A stretch of 64,000 nt of DNA, taken from contig JAKSGN010000002.1 of NCBI GenBank assembly GCA_024180945.1, positions 3,224,001-3,288,000 of the forward strand. The letters run 5' to 3'. The notes below the pieces were generated by a model. It was not told the origin of the DNA. It saw only the letters and a program-made list of their open reading frames with translations, and ran no database searches. Below, piece by piece: positions 1 to 11,077 of the stretch; the stretch's first letter is position 1, and the number at the start of each line of letters is the position of its first letter. The DNA comes from Macrophomina tecta (lineage: Eukaryota; Ascomycota; Dothideomycetes; Botryosphaeriales; Botryosphaeriaceae). The position numbers and the translations under genes are program-made.

Positions 1-1
1 C

Positions 2-1309
2 GCGAAGGAGAGCAAACGCAAGAAGAGCTCCAGCGCCACCGAGGGAATCAACACCACCGCTGACCGCGCCCACGACGCTTTCCTGGCCTCCCAAGGCGAC
101 AGCAAGCGTTCTTCCTGCGCCATTTCCGACGACGGCTACCTGAGTGAATCTGCAACCGATATCCCGCTCGTTGAGAGTCCCGTAGGCGATGAGTTTGAGA
201 CACACTATGAGTACCAACCGGCGCCGATGCTGCCTCCCACCGTCAGCACGTACAAAAACAAGGTTCTGTACACCCCGCCACCGCCAGATATTATAGTCCT
301 ACGGAGGGAGCTTAGGGAGGCTCTTGAAGATGCCAGAAGGGTCCTATCCGACACTGAGCAGCCCGATACCATCGCCAGGTACAAGCGCAAAGCAGCCGCA
401 ACCGAGAAGGCTGCCGCCGAGGCCGTGGAGAGGAGGAAGCAAGATGAGGCCTCTGGTAACAGCACGCCCGAAGCGGAACAAGAGCCACTGCCCGTACCCC
501 AGGGCTGGACGGAGATTCAGGGTCTTCACGTGTTGGACAGCGTCACCCTCGCTATTCGGGCCGCCAAAAACTATTACACGGCGCATGAGCAGCCTGAACG
601 ACTGTACTCCATCAAGCCCGAGAAGACTATAAGAAAAGAGTTGTACCAGACACTGGAAGTTCTGAAGCGGATGGCAGGGCGCGACTTTGAGGGAGGGATC
701 CGGGACGATGAGAGAAAGAGCATCGACGGGTGGATCACCGAGATTGGTCAGCTTCTAGACGCCGAACAGGCCAAGGAAGAGGCAGAGGAGGCAGAGCGCG
801 AAAAGTGGAGTTGGATTCAGGGCGACTGGACTGGCAGAGAACGGGAAAGAGAATGGCTGTTCCTGAAGTCTTTTGATCCGCATCCGGAAGAGGACCTGCC
901 GCCGTGGACAAGCCCAGACGAAGCGAGCGAGCTGCCAACACCATTCCTACAAGCGCTCTCCAAGGGCCTAAGGCTAGTTCGCTTGCACAACTCGCTCGTG
1001 CGAAAGTCAAAACGCCAGTTCGAGGAGATCAAGTCTTATCATAAGGACACGTCCTTGCCCTACCGGTGCGCGGAGAACCTGCGATACTGGGTTAAGGCGG
1101 CGGAGCTACGATGGGAGATCAAACTGAAGGTTGACGTCATGGAAGTTGTGCACGGCGAGAGCGACGAGGCGTGGAAGAGCTTCGACAGGGCTCTTCTCCA
1201 GTGGTGCAAGGGGGTACGAGAGGAGATCACTGCGGAGTGGAAGCAGGCGCGGATGAAGTCGATGACAATGCCGCCAATGCTCAAGATTGATACGGAGAGG
1301 GCGGCGTAA
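2..1309 (+). CDS. 3' part of an unknown fungal coiled-coil protein (5' end outside window)
   Basis: The frame is open from the first bases of the window to a TAA at 1307-1309; the in-frame ATG at 227 is probably internal because open, Ser/Lys-rich coding sequence continues upstream of it. About 435 codons are visible. The N-terminal visible part is low complexity. It is followed by a proline run (TPPPP, near 274), a helix starting with LRRELREALEDARR, and a charged Glu/Lys/Ala-rich coiled coil (near 760-830). The C-terminal half is helical and Trp-rich, as expected of a conserved folded domain. No membrane segment or signal is visible. The composition and codon use look coding throughout, with no intron needed. 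I do not recognise the family and assign no function. Confidence 0.75.
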   Translation, partial: AKESKRKKSSSATEGINTTADRAHDAFLASQGDSKRSSCAISDDGYLSESATDIPLVESPVGDEFETHYEYQPAPMLPPTVSTYKNKVLYTPPPPDIIVLRRELREALEDARRVLSDTEQPDTIARYKRKAAATEKAAAEAVERRKQDEASGNSTPEAEQEPLPVPQGWTEIQGLHVLDSVTLAIRAAKNYYTAHEQPERLYSIKPEKTIRKELYQTLEVLKRMAGRDFEGGIRDDERKSIDGWITEIGQLLDAEQAKEEAEEAEREKWSWIQGDWTGREREREWLFLKSFDPHPEEDLPPWTSPDEASELPTPFLQALSKGLRLVRLHNSLVRKSKRQFEEIKSYHKDTSLPYRCAENLRYWVKAAELRWEIKLKVDVMEVVHGESDEAWKSFDRALLQWCKGVREEITAEWKQARMKSMTMPPMLKIDTERAA

Positions 1310-2265
1310 GAGGGGGGCTGTGCGGAGACTTGGAGGCCTTTCCGGCCGTTTCTTTGGATGGGCAGGCATTTAATGTGTTTTTGCTGGCGCGTGCTTTGTG
1401 GCCGTGGCCGATTTCAAGACAGCTCGCTTCAAGAGATACCCGAATTCGTAAACCGTCTTTTAATAACCGCATCGCGGAGCCGGAGCAGTTGGGGCAAAAG
1501 CAAGGGCGGGCAGTGCGGTGGGGGTCAATTCGCGGCCTGCCCCTGGCGCGGTAGCAGCTTGAGGGCAGCGCAGCGGCCAATGCAATCTCGCCGTCCGGAG
1601 CGGCGCGCGAGACAATAACTTAATCAAACGGGCTCTGTCCTCAACGTCAGCTCTCAGTCCTGTCCTAGAACGCGTGCTGTCTCACCACCCGCCTCTACTG
1701 CTGCCTGCCACGCCGCCGTGCTGTTGCAAGATCCTCCCGCCGTCCCAAGGCACCGTCGCGATTCAAGTGCGGCAGCCACAGCCGCCGCGGGCCTGTCAGC
1801 CTACTACCGGTAGAAACCCTGAGCGCGGATCCCGGCCCATCCCAGCCCCAGGCAGTGGCATCGTGGCCATTCGCCATCCGCAGCCGCACCTCTTCCCAGC
1901 TGCCGGCGGGCATGTACGCTCCACTCCTGCCATAGAGCGCGCGCACTTTTGACACCAGTGGGTACGTCTGTCATATGCACGGGGTTGACTCATCCACGAG
2001 GGTGCAGAGACGGCCAGTTGGCGTCGATGCCCCCGGCCGAGGAACGCGCTAACCATCGACGTCGCAGGCGTAGCTGCAGCCCAGAGCATCGACAACTCAC
2101 CTGCATCGCATCTCACAGCCCAGCCTTTTCCGCGCCTGCCCGCCCGCCAAAAACAATCCGCAATAACAACACAGCATCCGCGCGCCCCCAGCGCTGACCG
2201 TGCACAGCAGCTTCGCCTCACCACCCCACGCCCTCCTGCCCGCCTCCTCCTCCTCTTCCTCCTCC
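1310..2265. other. Intergenic: terminator of upstream gene and KAR9 promoter/leader
   Basis: No convincing coding signal on either strand. The last 300 bases are C-rich and pyrimidine-rich, as is common in fungal 5' leaders. Open frames on the minus strand here are Arg/Gly-rich and mirror the C-rich leader. Confidence 0.6.
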
Positions 2266-5200
2266 ATGTCCCCTCCCCCCTCGCCCGACACCAGACCACT
2301 GCCGCCCATCCCGGCACTTTCAACGCCTGAGCTCAGCGCAGAATCGCCCGAGAGTGCCGCCGCCTCCGCTGCGCGGCGCGCCCTGCGCAAACCCTCGCCC
2401 GGCCTTCTGGCCCGCATGAAGCTGCTGGACCTGCACCACAAGAAGAACAAGTTGCAGCAAGCCAAGGACGAGCTCGAGATTGGCCGCATTCCGGAGGACC
2501 AGCTGCGTCAGCTCGACCTCTTGCACCAGCGCGAAGAAGCCATCCGCATTGAGCGCCGAGGCAGAGCCTGGAGTGGGCCGCGTGCGCCGCGGCTCACCAC
2601 ACAATCCACCGGCGGCAGTGAGAGGAGTCTCACAGACTGCCCGCTGGCGGCCCACGAGAGCGACCACTCGAGCATCATCAGCGTCAGCGACCGCATGGCG
2701 CCGTCTGAATACGACGACAGCGAAATCGATGTGCTGGAAACCGATACGTTGAAATACAGGCTACCCGAGATCGGAAAGTCGCGAGGCAGCTCGATATCCA
2801 TGTCGAGAGGCGCAACAGAAGCCGAACCTTCGCCCGACGACTCCCAGCCCCCTACACCGCCTCCAAAGGACACACCACCGATAGACGACACGTCCCCGGA
2901 GAGCACGTCGCCGGTAGACAACACGCCCGCGCTGCCACCGGAACCAGTCCAGGAGCCAGAGTCGTTGGACGAAATACAGGAAGAACAGGAAGAGGAGGAT
3001 TCATATTTCAACCCACAGGGGTTGTCACGAGCGGCATCGATATACACGCTTTCTCGGGTTTCCTTCACGAACCAAATCCAGCAACTTACCTCGATTAAGC
3101 TACCCGATGCGTCGTCACTGCAGGCCAGCATCTCCGCGATCCCGACTTCGAAAGCCGCTTCCAGCGCTCTCAACGATGCGGCCGGGCAAATTCGTGTATG
3201 GATGTCAAAAGCGTCCGATGTTCTAAATGGCTTGGACGCGGAGGACGATGTGGATTGGGCATCAGCGGCCGGCCGAGAGGGGTTGGACGAGGTGGATGCG
3301 GCCATCAACACGTTCGAAACGTTAATCAGGGTTTTTGTCGTCGCTATCGAAGAACTTCAGACCCGACCAGACATCGGAAGCTTATCTATGGCGGATCTTA
3401 CGAGATTGGTGGAGCAAATGGAAAACATCCTGAATGATTGGGCAGGTATCAAGAATAAGTTGAGAGGGGTAAAGGAACAGGTGGAGATTGCCATGGAGTG
3501 GGAAGAGTTGTGGAACACTGTCCTCGGCGACATCAGCTTGGAGGTAGAGGCCCTGGGTAGACTGGTATTCGAGATGGAAGAACGCCGCCATCGCAGCGTC
3601 ATGGCTGAGAGCATAACCGAAAACGGAAATGGCCTCGATATCGAATCACTGGAGACAATCGTCGAGGAAACTCCGCCGAATAATAAGAGGATCTCCCACA
3701 GCCGCTTCAGTCTTCCGCCCGCCTTCACCGAAAAGCAGTCGCCGCTCGTCTCGCCCGGAACCGCACAAGAGGACTCGAACCTCCTGGCTCTTTTTGCTCG
3801 CATGCAACCCCTCCGTGCTTCTTTGGACTTCCTCCCCATGAGGCTCGCGCAGTTCCAGATGCGTGCCCAAGATGTCTTCCCGACCGCATGCAATGAGCTA
3901 GAGCATCGGCGAAATTCCCTCGAAGACAAGTGGAAGCGACTGGAACGTGATGCGGAGTCTCTCAGAAAGGAGCTTGGGGAGGACAGGTGGGTGTTGGTGT
4001 TCAGGAACGCTGGCAGACAAGCAGCAAAAATGTGCGAATCGGTCAGGAGAAGTGTGACAAAGTTGCGTGAGGCTTTGGACGACAGGGAGCACATTACCAA
4101 CTTGCCTGCTACGGCCAAGAAGATCGAAAGCTTCGAAGCGAAAAGGATGCACTATGGTCCTGCCATCGAACGTGTCCTTATGATCATCGACAAGGGCGTG
4201 AAGGATCGCTTGACTGTGAATGGTGAAATCCTTCGGCTTCAGTCGGATATGAGGCGTGAGTGGGCTGGGTTGGAGGAGGAGATGAGGGACATGCAGGAGC
4301 GTGTTGAGGGCCTGAACATGAAGGACAGTGAGCAGCTCCGGGATTCGATATCGACTATTCTCTCCACCGAACGATCATTTGCGAGCAGCGTCGATACCCC
4401 CGGGAGCTCGCCTGCCTCTTCTGTCGTGGTCCTAAGCCGCAAAGACAACGAGAGGTTCAAGTCTCGTCAGAGCAGCTTCAACAGCAACAAATCTGCCCCG
4501 TCCGCGAACAGACGTTTCTCCAGCATCCCGGCACCTTCTTCTGCTCCACGGAAGCCCCCGCTATCGTTCGCTCGTGCCGAAGAAAAGACGCCGCCAAACC
4601 CCAGATACTCTATGGCCACCCCGACGCCTCCAATACGCCGAGCAGCACCCACCCCACCGCCGTCCAATAAACCCCGCTGGAATGGCTCGGTGAACACGAA
4701 TGGCACTGTGATCGGCCACAATTATAAGCCTCTGACTCTGACGACCCCGTCTCCGTACGCAAAAGATTCCATTCCTAAGCCCCGCGGTCTTCACCGTGTT
4801 TCTTCTCACTCTAACTTACCTCGACCCAGCCCTCCCCGCCAGGCTGGACCATCGTCGCCCCCCTCAGCATCTGCTATTCCTCGCCCTGCCTCTACAACGC
4901 CAGCGCCGAACAAGCGGGCTTCAGTCATGTATCCCCGTACGCCGTCTCGCAACGCCCTGTCTCGCCTGGACACGCGGGCCGTCTCTTCGTCGGCAGTGCC
5001 TTCGAGCACTGCGGCAAACAAACGTCGCAGCGCTTTCCTGGAGCCATCTACCCCAGGCGGGGATGATGCCTTGACGGATGCAGGGTACTCGGACGCCAGC
5101 AGCCCGGTTTCGACGCGCAGGAGCCCGCGCGCGGCCAGTGCCACGGCCCTGCGCCGTACCAGCATGCTACCGCAACCCAGAACGCCACGTGCGACCAATG

Positions 5201-5367
5201 AGCGTCCGAGCTTGGACGTGCCGCGTCCCAGTCTGGATGGCGGAAGAAGTTCCAGGGCAGACAGTCGGGCAGGCAGCCGGGCTGGCGGCAGGCTCAGCAG
5301 CTTCGGTATTCGTGGGGCGTCGCGACAAGGTGACAGGGATGATAATAAGCCTAGATGGAGGTTTTGA
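2266..5367 (+). CDS. kar9: KAR9-like microtubule/spindle-positioning protein
   Basis: Single-exon gene of 1033 codons. The open frame extends upstream to a GTG at 2200, but the first ATG is at 2266 (MSPPPSPDT), which I take as the start. Kar9 family proteins link the plus-end factor Bim1/EB1 to cortical transport and position the spindle and nucleus. The diagnostic helical region lies at about residues 305-720; it includes WMSKASDVLNGL near 310 and, near 420, the block GDISLEVEALGRLVFEMEER followed by RHRS, the strongest family signature. The N-terminal 300 residues are disordered and acidic. From about residue 740 the tail is basic and Ser/Pro-rich, as in microtubule-tip binders. It carries two SxIP-type EB1-binding motifs, SSIP at 752-755 and SAIP at 869-872. 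The family call is from remembered similarity; the SxIP role is inferred. Confidence 0.85.
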   Translation: MSPPPSPDTRPLPPIPALSTPELSAESPESAAASAARRALRKPSPGLLARMKLLDLHHKKNKLQQAKDELEIGRIPEDQLRQLDLLHQREEAIRIERRGRAWSGPRAPRLTTQSTGGSERSLTDCPLAAHESDHSSIISVSDRMAPSEYDDSEIDVLETDTLKYRLPEIGKSRGSSISMSRGATEAEPSPDDSQPPTPPPKDTPPIDDTSPESTSPVDNTPALPPEPVQEPESLDEIQEEQEEEDSYFNPQGLSRAASIYTLSRVSFTNQIQQLTSIKLPDASSLQASISAIPTSKAASSALNDAAGQIRVWMSKASDVLNGLDAEDDVDWASAAGREGLDEVDAAINTFETLIRVFVVAIEELQTRPDIGSLSMADLTRLVEQMENILNDWAGIKNKLRGVKEQVEIAMEWEELWNTVLGDISLEVEALGRLVFEMEERRHRSVMAESITENGNGLDIESLETIVEETPPNNKRISHSRFSLPPAFTEKQSPLVSPGTAQEDSNLLALFARMQPLRASLDFLPMRLAQFQMRAQDVFPTACNELEHRRNSLEDKWKRLERDAESLRKELGEDRWVLVFRNAGRQAAKMCESVRRSVTKLREALDDREHITNLPATAKKIESFEAKRMHYGPAIERVLMIIDKGVKDRLTVNGEILRLQSDMRREWAGLEEEMRDMQERVEGLNMKDSEQLRDSISTILSTERSFASSVDTPGSSPASSVVVLSRKDNERFKSRQSSFNSNKSAPSANRRFSSIPAPSSAPRKPPLSFARAEEKTPPNPRYSMATPTPPIRRAAPTPPPSNKPRWNGSVNTNGTVIGHNYKPLTLTTPSPYAKDSIPKPRGLHRVSSHSNLPRPSPPRQAGPSSPPSASAIPRPASTTPAPNKRASVMYPRTPSRNALSRLDTRAVSSSAVPSSTAANKRRSAFLEPSTPGGDDALTDAGYSDASSPVSTRRSPRAASATALRRTSMLPQPRTPRATNERPSLDVPRPSLDGGRSSRADSRAGSRAGGRLSSFGIRGASRQGDRDDNKPRWRF

Positions 5368-5617
5368 AAAAGTGCAAATGCCAGGTAGGTGTTCTGCCGA
5401 TCTCCTTCATGGTAGATGTTGTCCTTGTCCGTTTATCATCGAGCTTATATAGTGTAATTGTCTTGCCTTTTGTTGTACTGCGCGCCAGGTGCATTCGTCG
5501 GTACAGCATCTGTCGCAGGGCAAAAGGGAGTGTGGAGTGGCTCAAGGACGTTCTTCGCAAGCTCAAAATGAGACCCCAGAGAAGGATGTGCGGCCCTGAG
5601 ACTCCATACTAGCCTTC

Positions 5618-5699
5618 TTTTTTTTTTTTTTTTTTTTCGACTCTTCACTGGAGGAAGAATATGAATATTCGTTCTTAGGTCTTTTTTTTTTTTTTTTTT
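5618..5699 (+). repeat. Two poly-T tracts downstream of KAR9
   Basis: Runs of 20 T (5618-5637) and 18 T (5682-5699), 44 bases apart, about 250 bases past the KAR9 stop codon. They could lie in the 3' UTR or near the polyadenylation site. Confidence 0.9.
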
Positions 5700-6350
5700 G
5701 GAACACGCAGTTTTGCAGATTTAATCTGGCAGATGGGAGTCGGCGACATGGCAGGAGATTAAAGCGCTCTTTTTGGGAAGTTAGCTACTTTGCATGCATA
5801 TTGTATACCCCGGGGGATTCAATTTGATTTTCGGAGTTGTTTTTCTTTTAATTGCTCTTTAAATTGTCTTGTGGTGAAAGTGTGTGTGAGGGGTTATTTT
5901 TTAGGGATGGTGGTGAGGGGCCGGGTTTGCTCATGTCCTGGTGCTTCTTCGTGAATGTATGCAATGTAGGGCTAAGGGATATTTGGTAAATGAGATGAAT
6001 GAGATGAGAGATAGCGTTGGCGAAGTTGAAAGGCCTTTCAGGACGAGATGGCAGTGATAATGCTTGCACAAACTGACCGGAGCACCCAGAGGTGAGCCGG
6101 ATGTAGTATACACACATAAAGCGAGGTGGGAGTGCCCCTTCCATTGTACTCGATATCTCGCCTGATGGGCCCCGGTGGCGCAGCAGGCGGCCGATTGGCA
6201 GCTTACATTCGGCGCACCGGAAGAATGAGAACGGCACCTCGAGTGTAGGCTCGGGATTCAAGACACAGTACCAAAAACCAGCGCGCCTAAAGTTGGTTCT
6301 ATCACGCCTTGCGAGTGCCTTCGAGTGCTCGCAAAGATGGGTAATGTTGC

Positions 6351-6377
6351 TTTTTTTTTTAAAAAAAAAAAAAAAAA
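6351..6377. repeat. T10-A17 self-complementary homopolymer block
   Basis: Ten T directly followed by seventeen A. The junction is a perfect inverted repeat, so it can fold back on itself. It lies in intergenic DNA between KAR9 and the kelch gene. Confidence 0.9.
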
Positions 6378-8360
6378 TTTCAGCGGCTCTTAGACAGCAA
6401 AAGTGCTACTCTACCTCTGCTCTCCCGGAGATGCTATCGGCGGTTTCCACTCGATGAATGGGCGAGTGTCCGCGTATTACGCTCTTGCCGCGGACTGAGA
6501 GATTTTTTTTATTCGCAGCGCGTGTGATCGTACGGAGGCTCTGCAAGGCGTTAAGGCCACCCCGCCGGTCGTACGCCCGATTGCTCAATGGAGCAGTGGC
6601 CTTGAGCACACCCTCCCGCGATAGTGGGCATGCACACAATACTAGTGCTTGGCAGCAGCCCGATTTAGCAAACAAATGTCTCACATCGTCCGTTTTTCTT
6701 GAAGCATGTGTTTCTGACTGAATGGATGATGCGACGCGGCCGGCCGCTTGCGATAGATTGGCCACTCCGGCGGGGTTGAAGGCCGATAAGCTTCAATGGC
6801 GCGCCTCGATCAAGGCACGCCGGCGGGCTTTTTGGTGGGATGGGATGGTCGGGGTACGGATCTCGTCTGATCATCTGTACTCGTCCGTCCTTCCTGCTGC
6901 TCGGCATGTACCACCAGGCCATCCCAGTTCGACACAGCGTCACGCAAGGCTACCGCCGCCGCCGTCGCCGCCACCAGCGCCGTTCTGCGAGAGGCGGACG
7001 ACGAGGACGGAGGGCGAGCGAGCCGGGGCGAGGCATGGCCCGGCCAGCAAGCGTCTCCGATCCATGGTCGGGCTCCTCGAGCGAGCAAGCTGCTGCATTT
7101 GCACCGCCGAACTAGGCAGGGCCACCGCCACAGATAAACAGGGCCGGACGCTGCCGTTGGGCGGGCCTGCGCAGGGAGCAGTGGTGCGGCAGAAGCTGGA
7201 GCGCTGTGCGATGCTGCCAATGTCTGCCAGGCGCGAGCGCCACAGTGGCAGCTGCAGCATGCTTGCGCGGTTGCGCGTCGCAGGTGGGCGAGCAGCAGGC
7301 GGCGGAGGGGGTTGAGGCTGGGCTTGGCCTTTTGGGGGTCCCGAGGGCGTGTGTGTTGTTCGGCGGCGTTTGGCCCAGTGGTGGTTGCGGGGGGGGGGGG
7401 TGGTCAATCACCTGCCGTGGCGGGAAGCTGGCGGGCGCCGGATGACGTCCGCACGTCTGCCCATCCCGCTGGCAGCGGAACGCAATCGAGATGTCCAAGT
7501 CCTGCATTTCCCTGGCCTGCTCGCTGGGTACATGCGTGCCTGAGCTTCTTCATCTGCCTCGGTGCTCCGCTCTGCTGCTGCTCTGCTATGCTCTGCTCTG
7601 CTGCCCACCCGCCTGACCTGCGCTGTCAATCCACCATCACCGCCCACCCTTGTCGCCGTCCTCGTCGCTGCTGCTCCTCGTGGTCTCGTATCCGTGTCCA
7701 CGTTGCATCCCACAGCAGCGCCCCAGCCCCGGCCCCAGTTGTTCGCCATATGCTCACGAGGGAGCTCTAATGCACCTCTAAATCCTCGTGTCCCCAATTT
7801 TTTCGCCGCGCCTTCAGCCGCCAGCGGACCCTGAAAAAAATATAGTGGTGTGAAGGAGGCCGACTACTACCATTGCCCACCGCCCTGACCGCTGCTGTCT
7901 GCTCCGTTTTCTCCCAGTCCGCGCCCCAGCAAATCTCCAGACGTCGCGGTGACGCTCGTCCCCAGCATCCCCGTCACCCGCAATTTATACAGCCGAAGCG
8001 CCCCGACGTCATACGCTGTCACCAGTCCCCGGGGACCAACAATCCAACTCTGGCCCTGAATTGCCCACTCGCTCAATATCTGCTCACCAAGCCTAGCCCA
8101 GGGTCAACCTGTCGGAGCCAATTTCCGTCTACTTCTCACTCTCCCATTACTCGCTGCCCGCCCCGCCCATCTCGCCACACCCCTTCGCCCCCCGAAGCTA
8201 CTTCCTCGTTTCGTCTCGACCAAACACAGAGTAGCTAGTACGAAGAGCTGCCGACTCTGCCTGACCGTGAAGAAAGCCAAAAATTCCTCGCCGTGCTGCG
8301 AGCGAGCGCCCACTCTTCTAATCCGAAGCCGTCGTCGTCCTCCAGCGCAACTGCGCCAGT

Positions 8361-11077
8361 ATGATGCCGCCTGCGACCTCCAATCCCCGGCGCAAATCCG
8401 TCTTCAGGGAAGTCGGCCTCGCGAACGATGACAGTGACAAGTACGCCCCGGTTCCAAGCTCGCCGGCCCTCAGCACGCCAATCCTCTCGCCAATGCCCGC
8501 ATATTCAAGGAAGCCCGCTACCTCGTCGCCCTCGCGCTTCTCAAACGAGAGACTGGAAGAGGTAAAAGAAGAGGAGGTTAGCGACAATGAGCACTCGGAT
8601 TGTGACTCGGGCGACTCCGAGTCACGAGATGAGCGCGAACTGTTCGAGGATCGGGCTTTCGTCGAAGTGAAGGCCGCAGACTTGGCTGCGGCGGGTGGCA
8701 TGACTCGGCTCTATCGCCTGTGCCTTCTCGCGCTGCTGATTTTCTTAGCCGTGCCGGTTACGAACAACCTGCCGTTCTTTGGGAGCACTGGCGCGGCATT
8801 GGGCGGCGCGTATGCTGGCGTCGTGCCGCACAGTGAAGATATCTTCAAGAGAGCCGACAGTCCGACGGACGTGTGTACTCGGTGGAGCCATGCGAGTAAG
8901 TCTCGAATGATACTATCATGGTTTGGCTTTAATGCTGACTTGACGACATCAGCCGCGATCGTCAATGGCACGCTTTACGTTTACGGCGGTCGTGCGAAGA
9001 CCGATGCCGATCAGACAAGCAACACCTGGAGTGAGTATTCCATCACAAACGCAGTCGGGGATTGCACGGCGCTGATAATTTCTAGACAACGACTTCTTGG
9101 CCCTGGACCTCACCAAGTCCTGGCAAATCTCATCTCCGTCCTTCACAGGTCTGCCGCAACCCTCTGGCCCGCCAGCCGTATCGCTCGCCTACCTGTGGAA
9201 CTCGCGCACTTCGCTGTTCCTCTACGGGGGCGAGTTTCAAGATGGAAACGATGGCAACACGGCCGACTATCCAACTGCCTTTTCCCTTTGGGAATACGAC
9301 ATTCCCTCGTCCTCTTGGAAGGAACACTCCAATCCTCAGACCTCTGGCGGAGAGAATGCAGCTGCAAGCAACGAACCGGTGCAGCGCGCAGCAGAGGGTG
9401 CAGGTGCCAATGTGCCCTCGATTGGACGTGGCTTCTATTTCGGCGGACATTTGGACACATGGACGACCGAGGATTGGTCGAATACAATCGCGCGGGTGTA
9501 TCTGAGGTCCCTGGTGGAATACACGTTCCCCGGCTCCTCAAATAATGGTGTGGATTCACTGTCGGATGGTAAAACAGCTGGCTCGGACGGTGTCTGGCGA
9601 AATATCACGGAAGGTGGTCTTCAGGATACTAGCGGTTTCCCGGAGCGCGCTGATGGCATTCTGGTATATGTACCCGGATTCGGAGATGAGGGCATTTTGC
9701 TCGGTCTTGCGGGTGGCACGAACTCCACTTTCGTAAGTCGACACAAGCTTTGCGCCCATCAAGGCTGGTACTGACAGTTTCGCTCCAGACTCAAATGAAT
9801 ATCATCGACGTTTACGACATCGCTACATCCACATGGTTCAAACAGCCAACTAGCGGGTCCGCCCCGAAGATCCGCGTCAACCCTTGCGCGGTAGTCGCAG
9901 CAGCAGCAGAGTGAGTTGCCGGATAGAGCTAGAATTGCTCGTATTTAAACACAGACGCGCTGACCGGCTCAATAGCGGCTCGAGTTACAACATGTACATG
10001 TTCGGTGGCCAAGACTTGGGCGACGACCAAACTCAGTATAACGACATGTGGATTCTGACTGTCCCGTCCTTTACCTGGATCCAAGTAGACCAAGGCGACC
10101 AATCCGTTCCTTACGCGCGCGCCGGCCACACTTGCAACATCTGGGATGGCCAGCTCATTGTAGTTGGTGGCTACGTCGGCGACCAGCTCTCTTGCGACTC
10201 CCCCGGCGTGTACGTCTTCAACACCTCCTCTCTCACCTGGAACACGCAGTTCACCGCGCTCTCCGGCACCGAGGCCCAGGAAGCCTCGGGCGGCGCCGTC
10301 TTCACCGAGAACTCAAACCCCTTCTCCCAGCAGCTCGCCCAGCGCGGTAGCAATGCCTCCTCCGGCCTCGAGGGTAGCTACGGCTACGCCGTCCCGGACG
10401 CAGTCGCATCCTCAATCGGCGGCGGAGCAACCGGCGGCGCCACTGTGACGGCGCCCGTCCAGACAGTCACAGCAGGCCCGCTCGCGACGGGCAAGCCCAT
10501 CACGTACACCATCACCAATGGCGACGGCAGCATCACGACGCAAACGGCTATCTCGAACAGCTCCGTGTCGGGCGGCAGCGGAACTAACGTCGGCGCCATC
10601 GTCGGCGGCGTCCTCGCCGGCGTTTTCTTCGTCGTTGCCGCTTACTTCGCCTTCTGCGCCTGGGTCTACCGTCGCCAGCTGCTGCTCTACAAGAACCACG
10701 TCGCCCAGGCTCAGGCGCACGCCGCGGACCCAGCTTGTGCCGCAGAGAAAACCGGCTTCGTCATGCCGCCCGGTGGTGGAATCGGCGGATCCTCCAAGAC
10801 TAGCTCCGACGACAGGTATAGCAGCGCGCGCAATGGCAGCCATACTGGCGGCAGCAGCGGGTATAGAGGCGGACCAAGTGGGAGTGGGAGCGGCAGCGCA
10901 GCGGAGGCGGGGACGTATGCGGGGACCACAGGTACGGGGACGGCCGGTGGTGGGAGGAGGAGTGGGAGTGTGAGTAGTATGGATGATTTATTGGCCGGGA
11001 ATGAGCCCAGCTTCTGGGGGACGAGGGGTGTGTTGCTCAACCCGCGGAGAAGTTTGAGGGTCATTAATAGGGACTGA
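8361..11077 (+). CDS. Membrane-anchored kelch-repeat protein
   Basis: Five exons: 8361-8895, 8953-9030, 9086-9732, 9789-9910, 9976-11077. All four introns are GT-AG, 55-65 nt, and the phases join without a stop, giving 827 codons. Kelch blades are visible across the junctions: NGTLYVYGGRA, NNDFLALDLTKSW, LFLYGGEF, INIIDVYDIATSTW-like, NMYMFGGQDLG and LIVVGGY. Residues about 115-140 form a hydrophobic segment after a 113-residue acidic Ser-rich N-terminus. A second one, VGAIVGGVLAGVFFVVAAYF, lies near 660-690 and is followed by YRRQ and a Gly/Ser-rich tail. The beta-propeller should therefore sit outside the cytoplasm or in a lumen between two anchors. An alternative start at the ATG at 8700 would turn the first segment into a signal peptide. 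Fungal kelch membrane proteins of this kind are often called cell-wall-anchored; partners cannot be read from the sequence. Confidence 0.85.

Larger units (their letters stand above)
5368..8360. other. Long intergenic region between KAR9 and the kelch gene
   Basis: About 3 kb. It starts with a KAR9 3' untranslated region containing two long T tracts (5618-5637 and 5682-5699), and holds a T10/A17 block at 6351-6377. From about 6700 it becomes GC-rich and simple (CCGCC and GGCGG repeats, a G run near 7390), then C-rich until the kelch ATG, which looks like a long 5' leader. Open frames here occur on both strands at once, start at non-ATG codons or have biased composition. I support no gene. Confidence 0.5.

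Noticed and set aside
5848..6261. 137-codon minus-strand ORF downstream of KAR9
   Set aside because: Composition of simple sequence and no recognisable domain; it lies in the probable KAR9 3' region.
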